Source: JAXDMU01 sp963762435 (GTDB taxonomy: Bacteria > Pseudomonadota > Alphaproteobacteria > ATCC43930 > CGMCC-115725). Taken from it: DNA of 64,000 nt. Numbering within the stretch: position 1 is the first letter of the stretch; every line of letters begins with the position of its first letter. Shown here in pieces: positions 25,848 through 33,135 of the stretch. A program made the translations under genes and the position numbers. The stretch is taken from positions 483,780 to 547,779 of the forward strand of contig CAVXLN010000008.1 in the NCBI GenBank assembly GCA_963762435.1. Direction: 5' to 3'. The notes under the pieces were generated by a model that ran no database searches, was not told the origin of the DNA, and saw only the letters and a program-made list of their open reading frames with translations.

Positions 25848-26933
25848 GTGACCACCAGCGCCTTCGCCCGCATCGCGCATGATCTGGCGCACGAGGCCCG
25901 CACGCTCGATTTCAGCGGCCGCCAGGCGCAGCTGGCCGCCTGCGCCAGCCTCGGCGGCACCGGTGCGGTCCTGCTGGCGCTGGCCCTTCATCTCGACAAT
26001 CCGTGGTGGGCCGGCATTTCCGCGATCTCGGTCCTGCAGGCGGAACGAGGCGCCACCGTTCGGCGCGCGGCCGAGCGCATGCTCGGCACGCTGATCGGTG
26101 CCGCGATCGGCGTTCTGCTGGCCCCGCTGGTGGCCTGGCACATCCCCTTCGACATCGCCTGCGCCCTCGTCGCGGGGTTCACGATCTATGCGCAGGAACG
26201 CTCGGCGCACAGCTATGCCGTTCTCCTGGGCGGCGTCACGGCACTCCTCGTGCTCTTCGGCACGCTGCAATCCCCCGGTGCCGCGCTGCATCTGGGGGTA
26301 TATCGCGGCCTCGAGGTCGGCACCGGGATCTTTGCCGCCAGCCTCGTAGGCTACGTGCTGCATCCGGGCCACCAGGACAGCGCCGCCGCCGATGCCGCCA
26401 AGCCCGGCATCTGGCGCCGGCCCGTCGATATGGAGCTGCTCGGGGTGGCATTCACTGGTGCCGTCGCGGTGGCAGCCATCCCCGGCATCTGGACCATGCT
26501 CGAGCTTCCGGCTCTCGGCCAGACCCCGATCACGGCCTTCGTGGTGACGACCGCCATGCGCAGCGACCCGAGCCTCAAGGCGCTGGCGCGGCTGATCGGC
26601 TGCGGCATCGGCGGCCTGTGCGGGATCGCCGCCATCGGCATCGTCGGCGACGCCTTCCTGCCCTGGCTCGCTTGCCTCGCGATCGGCCTCTATTTCGCGG
26701 GATTTCTCCAGCATGGCGGCGGCGATGCCGGCTATGTCGGGCAGCAGGCCGCCGTGGCGCTCATCATGTCGATGGTGCCGGGGCTGGCCGCCAGCCCCGA
26801 TATCCTGCCGGCGATCGACCGCCTGACCGGCATCGCCGGCGGCATCGTCATCGTGTCGCTCGTCATGGTGCTGCTGGGTCCCGTGCGCCTGCGTTTTTTC
26901 CCGGCACGGGCAAGCGGCGCAACTCTTCCTTGA
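25848..26933 (+). CDS. FUSC-family (aromatic acid exporter-like) membrane protein
   Basis: A 361-residue inner membrane protein from a GTG at 25848. It has two clusters of membrane helices (residues ~30-160 and ~200-345), the two-repeat layout of FUSC/PET exporters. Typical sequences are WWAGISAISVLQAERGATVRRA and GTLIGAAIGVLLAPL in the first half and FVVTTAMRSDPSLKALARLIGC in the second. It lacks the long cytoplasmic middle domain of AaeB, so it is a short version. With the adjacent HlyD protein it should form an efflux pump for small aromatic or amphipathic acids. Confidence 0.87.
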   Translation: MTTSAFARIAHDLAHEARTLDFSGRQAQLAACASLGGTGAVLLALALHLDNPWWAGISAISVLQAERGATVRRAAERMLGTLIGAAIGVLLAPLVAWHIPFDIACALVAGFTIYAQERSAHSYAVLLGGVTALLVLFGTLQSPGAALHLGVYRGLEVGTGIFAASLVGYVLHPGHQDSAAADAAKPGIWRRPVDMELLGVAFTGAVAVAAIPGIWTMLELPALGQTPITAFVVTTAMRSDPSLKALARLIGCGIGGLCGIAAIGIVGDAFLPWLACLAIGLYFAGFLQHGGGDAGYVGQQAAVALIMSMVPGLAASPDILPAIDRLTGIAGGIVIVSLVMVLLGPVRLRFFPARASGATLP

Positions 26934-27014
26934 GTCTTGGCGTCAATCGGCGCGAAGATCTCCGCGACCTCCACAGCCCTACGGAAATAAAATGTCTCCC
27001 GCACCGAGGAATCC

Positions 27015-27215
27015 ATGAAAGTCAAAATCTTTACCGTCAAAGATCTGAACCAAGGCGAAGCGCTCGAAAACGAAATCAACGCTTGGCTCGGTACTTTACG
27101 CTCGCGGGTCGAGGTAAAGGACACCACGGCGGCACTCTGCACGATGTCGGATGGTCCAGGCGGAGAGGCGCACGCGGCCTGCATTGTCACGGTGTGGTAC
27201 GAGGATTTCACCTGA
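27015..27215 (+). CDS. hypothetical small protein (66 aa)
   Basis: ATG at 27015 with GAGGA just upstream. The protein begins MKVKIFTVKDLNQGEALENEI and has a beta-alpha-beta-beta outline with strands KVKIFTV and ACIVTVWYEDF; it looks like a small ferredoxin-like or nucleotide-related fold. No family is recognised. A strong hairpin follows the stop at 27226, so it is likely a monocistronic unit. Confidence 0.65.
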   Translation: MKVKIFTVKDLNQGEALENEINAWLGTLRSRVEVKDTTAALCTMSDGPGGEAHAACIVTVWYEDFT

Positions 27216-27225
27216 TCTCGGTACC

Positions 27226-27253
27226 CCGGGGCTGGGCAGGCATTCAGCCCCGG
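27226..27253 (+). terminator. hairpin after the 66-residue gene
   Basis: A 9-base perfect stem (CCGGGGCTG / CAGCCCCGG) with a 10-base loop, 11 bases after the stop codon at 27215. Confidence 0.6.
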
Positions 27254-27317
27254 CGGCATGGCAAATAGGGGGCGTCACCGCGGAGCGGCGCCTGCCCTCC
27301 CAACCGAAATCGGCCGC

Positions 27318-27446
27318 TCAGCTCTTCTTCTTCGGCGGCTCGCTCGACGCCGATACTCCCTTGAGCACGACGGGTGCGGCGGCGGTGTCCTTCTTCTTTT
27401 TCGGTTTCTTGGCTTCCTTGTTGCTGCGCATCTGACCCTTGGCCAT
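27318..27446 (-). CDS. small lysine-rich conserved protein (42 aa)
   Basis: ATG at 27446 with AGGAGG at ideal spacing. The protein starts MAKGQMRSNKEAKKPKKKK and ends SEPPKKKS. Similar very basic peptides beginning MAKGQMRSNKEAKKPK occur widely in alphaproteobacteria, so this is a real small gene rather than noise. The role is unknown; strong charge suggests nucleic-acid or ribosome contact. A hairpin (7-base stem, 27466-27495) lies just before its ribosome binding site and could mask it. Confidence 0.75.
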   Translation of the reverse strand: MAKGQMRSNKEAKKPKKKKDTAAAPVVLKGVSASSEPPKKKS

Positions 27447-27563
27447 CACCGCCTCCTAAAAGAAAGGCCCCACGACCTTAGCGGTGCATGGGGCCGTAAA
27501 TTCCGTCGCCTGTCCAGGTCGTCCCGCATTGCTGCGGTCGACCCGGCGCCGGCGATGGCGGAT

Positions 27564-27594
27564 GTCGGCAGCCCTTTAGAAGGGTGCCGCCGAC
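27564..27594 (-). terminator. terminator hairpin after cspA
   Basis: An interrupted stem (GTCGGC...GCCGAC enclosing GCCCTT/AAGGGT) lies 10 bases past the cspA stop. Confidence 0.6.
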
Positions 27595-27603
27595 TGCGTG
27601 CGA

Positions 27604-27816
27604 TCAGCCCAGGGACTGCAGCTTGTCGGCCGACATCTTGCCGCTCTTGCGGTCGGAGACGAGCTCGTAGCTCACCTTCTGACCTTCGCGCAGGTCGGTC
27701 ATGCCGGCACGCTCGACCGCACTGATATGAACGAAAGCGTCGTTGCCGCCGTCGTCCGGAGCGATGAAGCCGAAGCCCTTTTGGGCGTTAAACCATTTAA
27801 CCGTTCCCGTAGCCAT
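27604..27816 (-). CDS. cspA: cold-shock protein (CspA family)
   Basis: A 70-residue single cold-shock domain. RNP1 is KGFGFIAPDD and RNP2 is DAFVHISAVER; WFN near the start completes the RNA-binding face. It acts as an RNA chaperone or transcription antiterminator. The short AT-rich leader (27817-27851) could serve as the cold-responsive 5' region, though no cold box was recognised. Confidence 0.95.
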   Translation of the reverse strand: MATGTVKWFNAQKGFGFIAPDDGGNDAFVHISAVERAGMTDLREGQKVSYELVSDRKSGKMSADKLQSLG

Positions 27817-27851
27817 GGGAATTCCTCTTATCTCGATAGAATAGACTGCAT

Positions 27852-28061
27852 CTAAATGCAGGGGTGTCGAAATGGCCTTTTCGGGAAGAAATAGAAGCGC
27901 AGAGTAGGGTTTTTACGTGCAACGACCGTTTCGTCTAGCCATTTATCGACCGGTAACATATGCACTTTAAGCGCCAGTGTTTCAAGCTCGATGATTTTCC
28001 AGGGGGATAAGAGCCGGATTTCCTCGGCCGATCGCGGGTGATTGTCGAAAGACGAACCCAT
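27852..28061 (-). CDS. hypothetical protein (69 aa), uncertain
   Basis: A frame starting MGSSFDNHPRSAEEIRLL with a weak GGAG 13 bases upstream. The sequence is AT-richer than its neighbours and ends in a basic, aromatic tail (RFYFFPKRPFRHPCI). Residues 15-40 look helical (SPWKIIELETLALKVHML). No family is recognised. It may be a genuine acquired gene or chance coding in the divergent gap before the tannase-like gene. No alternative gene explains 27852-28183. Confidence 0.35.
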   Translation of the reverse strand: MGSSFDNHPRSAEEIRLLSPWKIIELETLALKVHMLPVDKWLDETVVARKNPTLRFYFFPKRPFRHPCI

Positions 28062-28183
28062 ATTTTTGGATTTCTCCACGGCGCCGCAATCCCCAAACCG
28101 CCCGCCCAACCTCGCCCTCATTGGCACGGCGCGCTTCCCGATCTATAAATATCCGCTGAAGCGAGATCCGAAAGGACGGTCCG

Positions 28184-29959
28184 ATGGCGCGGGCTCAGGC
28201 AGGTGAGATCTTCCGGCTGCTGGCACGGCTCGGTGCCGCCATCATCCTGTGGGCAGGGCTCGCGGGCACCGCGCACGCGGCCGACTGTGCCGCCCTGCTC
28301 CAGCTCTCCCTGCCGCACGCCGCCGTCACCTCGGCAGCCGTGATGGATAGCGGCAGCTTCACCGACGACACCAGGGCCGGCGAGCCGAGCCAGACTTACG
28401 CCAGCCTGCCCGCCTTCTGCCGGGTGCGCGGCGTCTCGCGGCCCACTTCCAATTCCGAGATTCATTTCGAAATCTGGCTGCCCGAGCCACAGGCTTGGAC
28501 CGGACGCCTGTTCATGGTCGGCAATGGCGCCTATGCCTCCTACATCTACTACGCCCAGATGGCACAGCGCATTCGCGCGGGGGCGATGGCCGTGGCAACC
28601 GATGGCGGGCATCAGGGGGGCTGGGACGATCTCTCCTTCGGCGTCGGCCACCCGGAGAAGATCGCGGATTTCGCCGGGCGCGCCGGCCATGAATCCGTCG
28701 TTGCCGGTAAGGCCGCCGCTTCCGCCTATTTCGGTTCGGCGCCGCGCTACAGCTATATGTGCGGCTGCTCGACCGGCGGCTATCAGGCGCTGACCGCGGC
28801 ACAGCGCTATCCGGATGATTTCGACGGCCTCATCGCGGGCGATCCGGGCAATAACCGCTCCACGCTCAATATGCAGTTCCTCTGGAACTATCTCGCCAAT
28901 CATCGGCCCGGCGATGACGGCACGCCGATCCTCTCGGCCGACGATCTGGTGTTGCTGCACGAGGCGGTGGTCAATGCCTGCGACGCGCTCGATGGCGTCG
29001 CGGACGGCGTCATCAACGATCCGCGCGACTGCAAGTTCGATCTCCAAACCCTGCTCTGCCCGCGCGGCCAGATCACGAAATGCCTGTCGCGCGCGCAGAT
29101 CGACGCCGCGCGCAAGATCTATCAAGGCCCGACCGATGCGCGCACCGGCCAGCCGATCTATCCCGGATTTCCGTTCGGCAGCGAGGGTGTGGCCACGCGC
29201 AACGAGAAGGGCTTTCCGGGTTGGAGCGCCTATTGGGCGGATCAGGCCCATCCGAACCAGCCATCCCGAACCGATTTCTTCCGCCTCTGGGTGTTCGAGG
29301 ATCCCAAATGGGATTGGTGGCATTTCAACTGGGGCTCGGACGTGGATTTCGTCCATGCCAAGATGGCTGAGACCTTCGACGCCAACAGCACGGACCTCAG
29401 CGCCTTCAAGGCCCATGGCGGCAAGCTCATCATGTTCATGGGCTGGTCCGACCCGGTCGGCACCCCGTTCGAGGCGATCAACTACTATGAGCATGTCCAG
29501 GCCCGGGCCGCCGGCACGACCGAGTCGGCGCGGCGGACGGCCACTCAATCCTTCCTCCGCCTCTATATGATCCCCGGCATGGCGCATTGTGCCGAAGGCG
29601 AGGGGGCCGTGAATTTCTCCACCGCCACCCGCGATTCCACCCCGCCGGTCAGCGACGCCACGCATGACATGGCCGCAGCACTGCAGGAGTGGGTGGAGAA
29701 AGGCACGCCGCCTCAAGCGCTAATCGCCACCAAATATGCGGAGGGCGACGCGCACAAGATCGCCTTCCAGCGCCCCCTCTGCGTCTTCCCCGGCGTCGCC
29801 AAATACCGCGGCGGCCCGACCGACCGGGCCGAGAGCTTCGCCTGCGAGCTGCCCCACGATGATGCGGTGCTTGAAGGGCAGAGCGAACCGCTCCACAGCC
29901 CTATTCTGCCGTCGTGGCAGGACATCTCCCGGCCATCCCCGCTGACACATCGCCACTGA
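28184..29959 (+). CDS. secreted tannase/feruloyl-esterase family protein
   Basis: A 591-residue exported esterase of the tannase family (PF07519). A signal peptide (MARAQAGEIFRLLARLG through AGTAHA) precedes the mature ADCAALLQLSLP. The nucleophile Ser is in YMCGCSTGGYQ, the catalytic Asp in GWSDPVGTP and the His in MAHCAEGEG. The cysteines flanking the Ser and His (CGCS, HC) match the family's conserved disulphide that brings them together. It should hydrolyse aromatic esters such as hydroxycinnamates or gallates. The export pump at 24.8-26.9 kb may work with it. Confidence 0.9.
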   Translation: MARAQAGEIFRLLARLGAAIILWAGLAGTAHAADCAALLQLSLPHAAVTSAAVMDSGSFTDDTRAGEPSQTYASLPAFCRVRGVSRPTSNSEIHFEIWLPEPQAWTGRLFMVGNGAYASYIYYAQMAQRIRAGAMAVATDGGHQGGWDDLSFGVGHPEKIADFAGRAGHESVVAGKAAASAYFGSAPRYSYMCGCSTGGYQALTAAQRYPDDFDGLIAGDPGNNRSTLNMQFLWNYLANHRPGDDGTPILSADDLVLLHEAVVNACDALDGVADGVINDPRDCKFDLQTLLCPRGQITKCLSRAQIDAARKIYQGPTDARTGQPIYPGFPFGSEGVATRNEKGFPGWSAYWADQAHPNQPSRTDFFRLWVFEDPKWDWWHFNWGSDVDFVHAKMAETFDANSTDLSAFKAHGGKLIMFMGWSDPVGTPFEAINYYEHVQARAAGTTESARRTATQSFLRLYMIPGMAHCAEGEGAVNFSTATRDSTPPVSDATHDMAAALQEWVEKGTPPQALIATKYAEGDAHKIAFQRPLCVFPGVAKYRGGPTDRAESFACELPHDDAVLEGQSEPLHSPILPSWQDISRPSPLTHRH

Positions 29960-30040
29960 CCGTTGATGCGCCCCTCCCAGCCATGACGAGTGTAGTTCGA
30001 GGGGAGAATGAATTTATCCACACCCGTCGCGCCGGGGAGT

Positions 30041-30054
30041 GTCTCAGTTTGAAA
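30041..30054. repeat. left 14-bp inverted repeat of a small-ORF islet
   Basis: GTCTCAGTTTGAAA is the exact complement of TTTCAAACTGAGAC at 31730-31743. The two bracket about 1.7 kb of low-GC small frames, an IS1-type remnant and short palindromes. Confidence 0.6.
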
Positions 30055-30100
30055 ATTGATGGGATTGACCCGGCTGTCGCGTCCGATCCGCGCTTTCTAT

Positions 30101-30373
30101 ATGCTTAGCGGCATGTATCACCGCATCTACTTTGACGGCAACGACGCGACCCCCGACGGCCGATTTGGCCTATGGCTCGGCAAGTCGAAGGCCGATCTTG
30201 CAAAAGTTCCAGACGGTCCGAGCGAGGGGATGGTCGTGACGATCTACATGATCGGCGAGTGGGAATCCGATGCCACACTTGAATGGTGTGGCGAGCCATG
30301 GAACGCTTGGACTGCGCGTTTGATCGAGGGAACGGACCGCCCTAACAATGAAACATGGGATGACCATGCCTAA
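30101..30373 (+). CDS. hypothetical protein (about 86-90 aa)
   Basis: ATGs at 30101 and 30113 are possible. The second begins MYHRIYFDGNDATPDGRFGLW. The protein is acidic and aromatic-rich (GEWESDATLEWCGEPWNAW) with no signal peptide. It resembles small immunity- or cargo-type proteins in composition, but no family is recognised. It is the first frame inside the islet bounded by 14-bp inverted repeats. Confidence 0.5.
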   Translation: MLSGMYHRIYFDGNDATPDGRFGLWLGKSKADLAKVPDGPSEGMVVTIYMIGEWESDATLEWCGEPWNAWTARLIEGTDRPNNETWDDHA

Positions 30374-30472
30374 TGGACTCCAAGGCTAGAAACGCCCCGC
30401 CGATGTAGTCGCCGGTGCCGTCCGCGAGATGCGGAATGTCACAGGCCACGAGACAGATCTTGAGCTTCAACT

Positions 30473-30622
30473 GTGCGAAGCAACGTCGCGACTGTCACGG
30501 GCGCGGAAAACTATCCTGGCGACGTGTGGACATGGACGGCGATCGATGCCGATACCAAGCTGATCATCTCCTATGAGTTCTCAGACAAGCGCGGCGCCGA
30601 TTTGGCGTTCCTGTTCATGGGC
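30473..30622 (+). pseudogene. IS1-type transposase remnant
   Basis: The translated segment GDVWTWTAIDADTKLIISYE, followed by a DKRGADLAFLFM-like stretch, matches the catalytic-domain start of IS1-family transposases (GDVWTWTAIDAETKL...). Sequence before and after does not continue the family, so only about 45 codons survive. It marks an old insertion in the islet. Confidence 0.65.
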
Positions 30623-30716
30623 GTATCCAGTCTCTTTGACAGCCCATGGTGCTTGCCGTTGAGCGAGCATCGGGGGTGAGCTAAAAGCACCGCATCATGA
30701 ACCGTTCGAGGGAACC

Positions 30717-30980
30717 TTGGCCCGCCTCCAGCATGAGATTTGGCTCGATCCCGACGAGGACGGGGTGCCTTTGCCCGGTTGCTGCCTCGCGGGTCCCGAC
30801 GGAGATGGTTTTCGACGAATGCTTGGCCCGAAAGCGTGCCTGGTTCATCGCTTCGAATCGGGAAGCCATTTCGAGACGATGACCATCTACTATCAGTTCG
30901 TCGATTATGGCGAATATGTCTCTTCTGACCCTTGGGATATGGAGCCGTACCCGGAGGATTGGAAGCGACGCCAAGAATGA
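30717..30980 (+). CDS. hypothetical protein (87 aa)
   Basis: The frame opens with TTG at 30717, preceded by GAGGGA. The protein begins ARLQHEIWLDPDEDGVPL after the initiator and contains LPGCCLAGPDGDGFRRML, HFETMTIYYQFV and WDMEPYPEDW. The pattern (Asp/Gly-rich LPxCCLAGPxG, then aromatic YYxFVxYGxY) looks like a conserved small protein, but its function is not known. A short unrelated stretch of IS1 remnant lies just upstream. Confidence 0.55.
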   Translation: MARLQHEIWLDPDEDGVPLPGCCLAGPDGDGFRRMLGPKACLVHRFESGSHFETMTIYYQFVDYGEYVSSDPWDMEPYPEDWKRRQE

Positions 30981-31009
30981 TCGGGCCGATGGTCGTCTGA
31001 CCATCGCCC

Positions 31010-31062
31010 CTAGAGCAGATCGCGATCGGACGGAATCATCTGATCGCGTGAATCTGCTCTAG
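31010..31062. repeat. palindromic repeat (53 bp)
   Basis: Arms CTAGAGCAGAT and ATCTGCTCTAG end the unit, with GATCGCGATC and CTGATCGCG inside. Similar dispersed palindromes occur in intergenic DNA of many alphaproteobacteria. Confidence 0.6.
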
Positions 31063-31090
31063 ATTCAATAGATTAGAGACCGAATTCAGC

Positions 31091-31113
31091 GATCAGGTCG
31101 GTTCGACCTGATC
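31091..31113. repeat. short perfect palindrome (GATCAGGTCG stem)
   Basis: A 10-base perfect stem with a GTT loop, 28 bases after the preceding palindrome. It may be a terminator or a regulator site, but no neighbouring gene settles which. Confidence 0.5.
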
Positions 31114-31152
31114 GTATGGGGCTCTAGCCCGATGGCGAAGCCGACAATCGCG

Positions 31153-31176
31153 ACTTATCCTCAGATTTCAAACTGA
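31153..31176. repeat. direct repeat copy A (DnaA-box-like plus TTTCAAACTGA)
   Basis: ACTTATCCTCAGA followed by TTTCAAACTGA. It matches copy B at 31716-31740 except for one substitution and one inserted base. The two copies bracket the genes at 31211 and 31466. Confidence 0.55.
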
Positions 31177-31210
31177 AGCCGCACCGGAACCCTCGCATGA
31201 GAGCGATGAA

Positions 31211-31411
31211 TTGTCTGAACAATATTATATTTATGAAGATCGTCGGCATCGCCGAGGACGCATCCATCTAGCCGATTGCTGCTTTTGCGACCAGAGGCAT
31301 GATGCGTCAAGGAGCGGGTGGCATGGTCCGTTTGATCGCAATGGGGCATTTCGTTTCGTCCATAGCCGCCCCGGCACAGACATTCAGCCATGCAGGGTGT
31401 GCCAGCCCTGA
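31211..31411 (+). CDS. hypothetical cysteine-containing small protein (66 aa)
   Basis: A frame from TTG at 31211. It has a DCCFCD cluster, an HGPF-type turn (WHGPFDRNGAF) and a final CRVC: two CxxC-like pairs that could bind zinc. The layout (basic N-terminus, DCxxC, GxWxGPF, CxxC) resembles a family of small uncharacterised proteins. No function is known. The start is uncertain, and the frame is flanked by direct repeats. Confidence 0.5.
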   Translation: MSEQYYIYEDRRHRRGRIHLADCCFCDQRHDASRSGWHGPFDRNGAFRFVHSRPGTDIQPCRVCQP

Positions 31412-31465
31412 ATTTCGAACTGACACCAGCTAATCGGCCGGGGGTCTATCGGAAGCAGGGATAGA

Positions 31466-31684
31466 ATGGGAAAGCGAATTGCGACGGTGATCGGTGGGCG
31501 GCACATATGGGAGCACAATCCGCTCGGGCACTTTATCGCACCGTGGTACACGCTCGAAATTCGCGGGCCGCTGTTCCAAGGCAAGCCTATCCTAGCATAC
31601 ACGGCATTCGACAATCTTGCCGATGCGGTTGCCGAGGCGCAGCGGCGGGGGCCGATCCCAGACGAGCCCGAAATTTCAAGCTGA
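31466..31684 (+). CDS. hypothetical protein (72 aa)
   Basis: ATG at 31466 with GGGA at -9. It begins MGKRIATVIGGRHIWEHN and reads ILAYTAFDNLADAVAEAQRR near the end. Mixed beta and helical content, no signal peptide and no recognised family. The last codons overlap another TTTCAA-type motif. Confidence 0.5.
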   Translation: MGKRIATVIGGRHIWEHNPLGHFIAPWYTLEIRGPLFQGKPILAYTAFDNLADAVAEAQRRGPIPDEPEISS

Positions 31685-31715
31685 GGCCATCTCGGCGCGC
31701 GATCGGTCTAAGGTC

Positions 31716-31743
31716 ACTTATCCACAGAGTTTCAAACTGAGAC
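31716..31743. repeat. direct repeat copy B and right 14-bp inverted repeat
   Basis: ACTTATCCACAGAG followed by TTTCAAACTGA is the second direct-repeat copy (31716-31740). Bases 31730-31743 (TTTCAAACTGAGAC) are the exact complement of 30041-30054. TTATCCACA (31718-31726) matches the DnaA-box consensus. Confidence 0.55.
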
Positions 31744-31801
31744 GCCCCCTCGCGCCGCCGCCCCTTGACCTGACACCCGCCCCGAGTTCATGTTTTGTCC
31801 C

Positions 31802-32656
31802 ATGAATATAGAGCACGCATCCGCCACCATGGCGCACACGACCCAAGCCGACCCCTCCGGGGCTCGGGCGGACCGGGCTGCCTGCGCGCCGGCGGTCGAG
31901 CGGGATCAGCGGATGCTCGATCGGCTGGCCGAGATGGGCATGGACATCGCCGAGGCGCTGCATGGCCGGATTCTGACGCTCGCGGCGGCCGAGCCTGCCG
32001 CCCCGTCCCAGGCCCAGCCCGCCGAAAACGCGGCGGAACAGGCACTCGCCCCTCGGGCAGCGGATCAGGCCGCGTCCGAGCTCACGCTCGCCTTCCAGCG
32101 CACGGCGCGCGCGGTGCGCCAGTGCCTGGCCTTGAAGCCCAAGCTGGCCGAGGATTGGCGGCGTGGGGCGGAGCGGGAGCGGGCGCTGGCCATCGAGGCG
32201 GGGCGCCGGGTCCGGCGCAAGGCGGAGGTGCGCCGCGCCGTCGAGCAGGCGATAGCCGAGCGGCCCGAGACGCCGCACGATCGCGCGCACGACAAGGGCA
32301 TCACCGAGCGCCTCTTCGCCGATCTCTATGACCGGCTCGAAGCGCCCGAGGTCGGCGACGAGCTCGGCCGCGACACGGTCGGCGATGTCGCCGCCGGCAT
32401 CTGCCGGGATCTGGGCGTGCCGCCGGTCTGGGACAGTTGGGAGACCCAGCCCTGGTTCGAGGCCGAAGGCTGGGACGAGTCCGAGGAGGACGAGGAGGAA
32501 GCGGCGGCGCCCTGCGCTCCGGAGCCTTCGGCGCAGGAGCCGGACGTCGCGGTCAAGGCGCCCGAGCGGGGGCCTCTGCGGCTCCGGCCGCACGAGCTGC
32601 CGCCCACCGCTGCCTATCTGGCCTACCTCGCCCGGGTGCGCGAGGGGCCGCCCTGA
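31802..32656 (+). CDS. conserved hypothetical acidic protein (284 aa)
   Basis: ATG at 31802; the next residues NIEHASATMAHTTQ are variable. An Ala/Arg-rich helical core (ERDQRMLDRLAEMGMDIAEA; later RRKAEVRRAVEQAIAER) suggests coiled coils. A very acidic patch (WDESEEDEEEAAAP) and a proline-rich C-terminus follow. There is no signal peptide or known domain. The gene is outside the islet and in the GC-rich base composition of the core genome. Its stop lies 4 bases from a convergent VOC gene. Confidence 0.6.
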   Translation: MNIEHASATMAHTTQADPSGARADRAACAPAVERDQRMLDRLAEMGMDIAEALHGRILTLAAAEPAAPSQAQPAENAAEQALAPRAADQAASELTLAFQRTARAVRQCLALKPKLAEDWRRGAERERALAIEAGRRVRRKAEVRRAVEQAIAERPETPHDRAHDKGITERLFADLYDRLEAPEVGDELGRDTVGDVAAGICRDLGVPPVWDSWETQPWFEAEGWDESEEDEEEAAAPCAPEPSAQEPDVAVKAPERGPLRLRPHELPPTAAYLAYLARVREGPP

Positions 32657-32660
32657 CGGG

Positions 32661-33092
32661 TTACGGCGTCTCCGCCCACGGGTCGTAGGTCCCGAAATCC
32701 CAATCATGGCCTTCCGGGTCGCGCGCATTGTAGCTGCGGCCGGGATAGCCCTCATTGTCATGCAGCGGCGTCACGATTTCGGCGCCGGCTGCCACCGCCT
32801 GCGCGTAATGCGCGTCGATATCCGCCACCACGGCGCAGATGCAGGCGGTGATCCCGCCTGCCTCGGCCGGGCTCTTCCAATTGTAGCGCTCGCGCATCGG
32901 GCCGGGCAGATCCGAGGACAGCATGATCATGCCGTTGCCCAAGGTGAGCTGCGCATGCAGCACGATGCCGGGACTCTCCGGGTCGCTATAGACCGCATGC
33001 CGCTCGAACCCGAAGGCCCGGCACAGAAACGCGATCGCGGCCGGCGCGTCCTTGTAGCGAAGCGCCGGCGTCAAAGTCGGGCGGGTGCGCAT
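32661..33092 (-). CDS. VOC-family protein (PhnB/glyoxalase-like)
   Basis: A 143-residue protein starting MRTRPTLTPALRYKDAPAAI, typical of the PhnB-like branch of the VOC superfamily. It carries FLCRAFGFERHAVY and ends with ARDPEGHDWDFGTYDPW, where E in PEGHDW-type motifs can bind metal. Substrate unknown. The next gene, at 33136, is also read leftward. Confidence 0.85.
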   Translation of the reverse strand: MRTRPTLTPALRYKDAPAAIAFLCRAFGFERHAVYSDPESPGIVLHAQLTLGNGMIMLSSDLPGPMRERYNWKSPAEAGGITACICAVVADIDAHYAQAVAAGAEIVTPLHDNEGYPGRSYNARDPEGHDWDFGTYDPWAETP

Positions 33093-33135
33093 CGTATGGC
33101 CTCGCTATGCCCCGAAGCCTTGGCGTAGGGCACTG

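Noticed and set aside
22431..26714. Continuous minus-strand frame of over 1,400 codons
   Set aside because: It is antisense to the secreted hydrolase, HlyD and FUSC genes, which have signal peptides, catalytic motifs and ribosome binding sites. The translation is low-complexity Arg/Gly/Ala, as expected for the opposite strand of GC-rich genes.
30014..31740. Replication origin
   Set aside because: Only two consensus DnaA boxes and one near match in 1.7 kb, no dnaA/parA neighbour and no AT-rich unwinding region; too weak to call.
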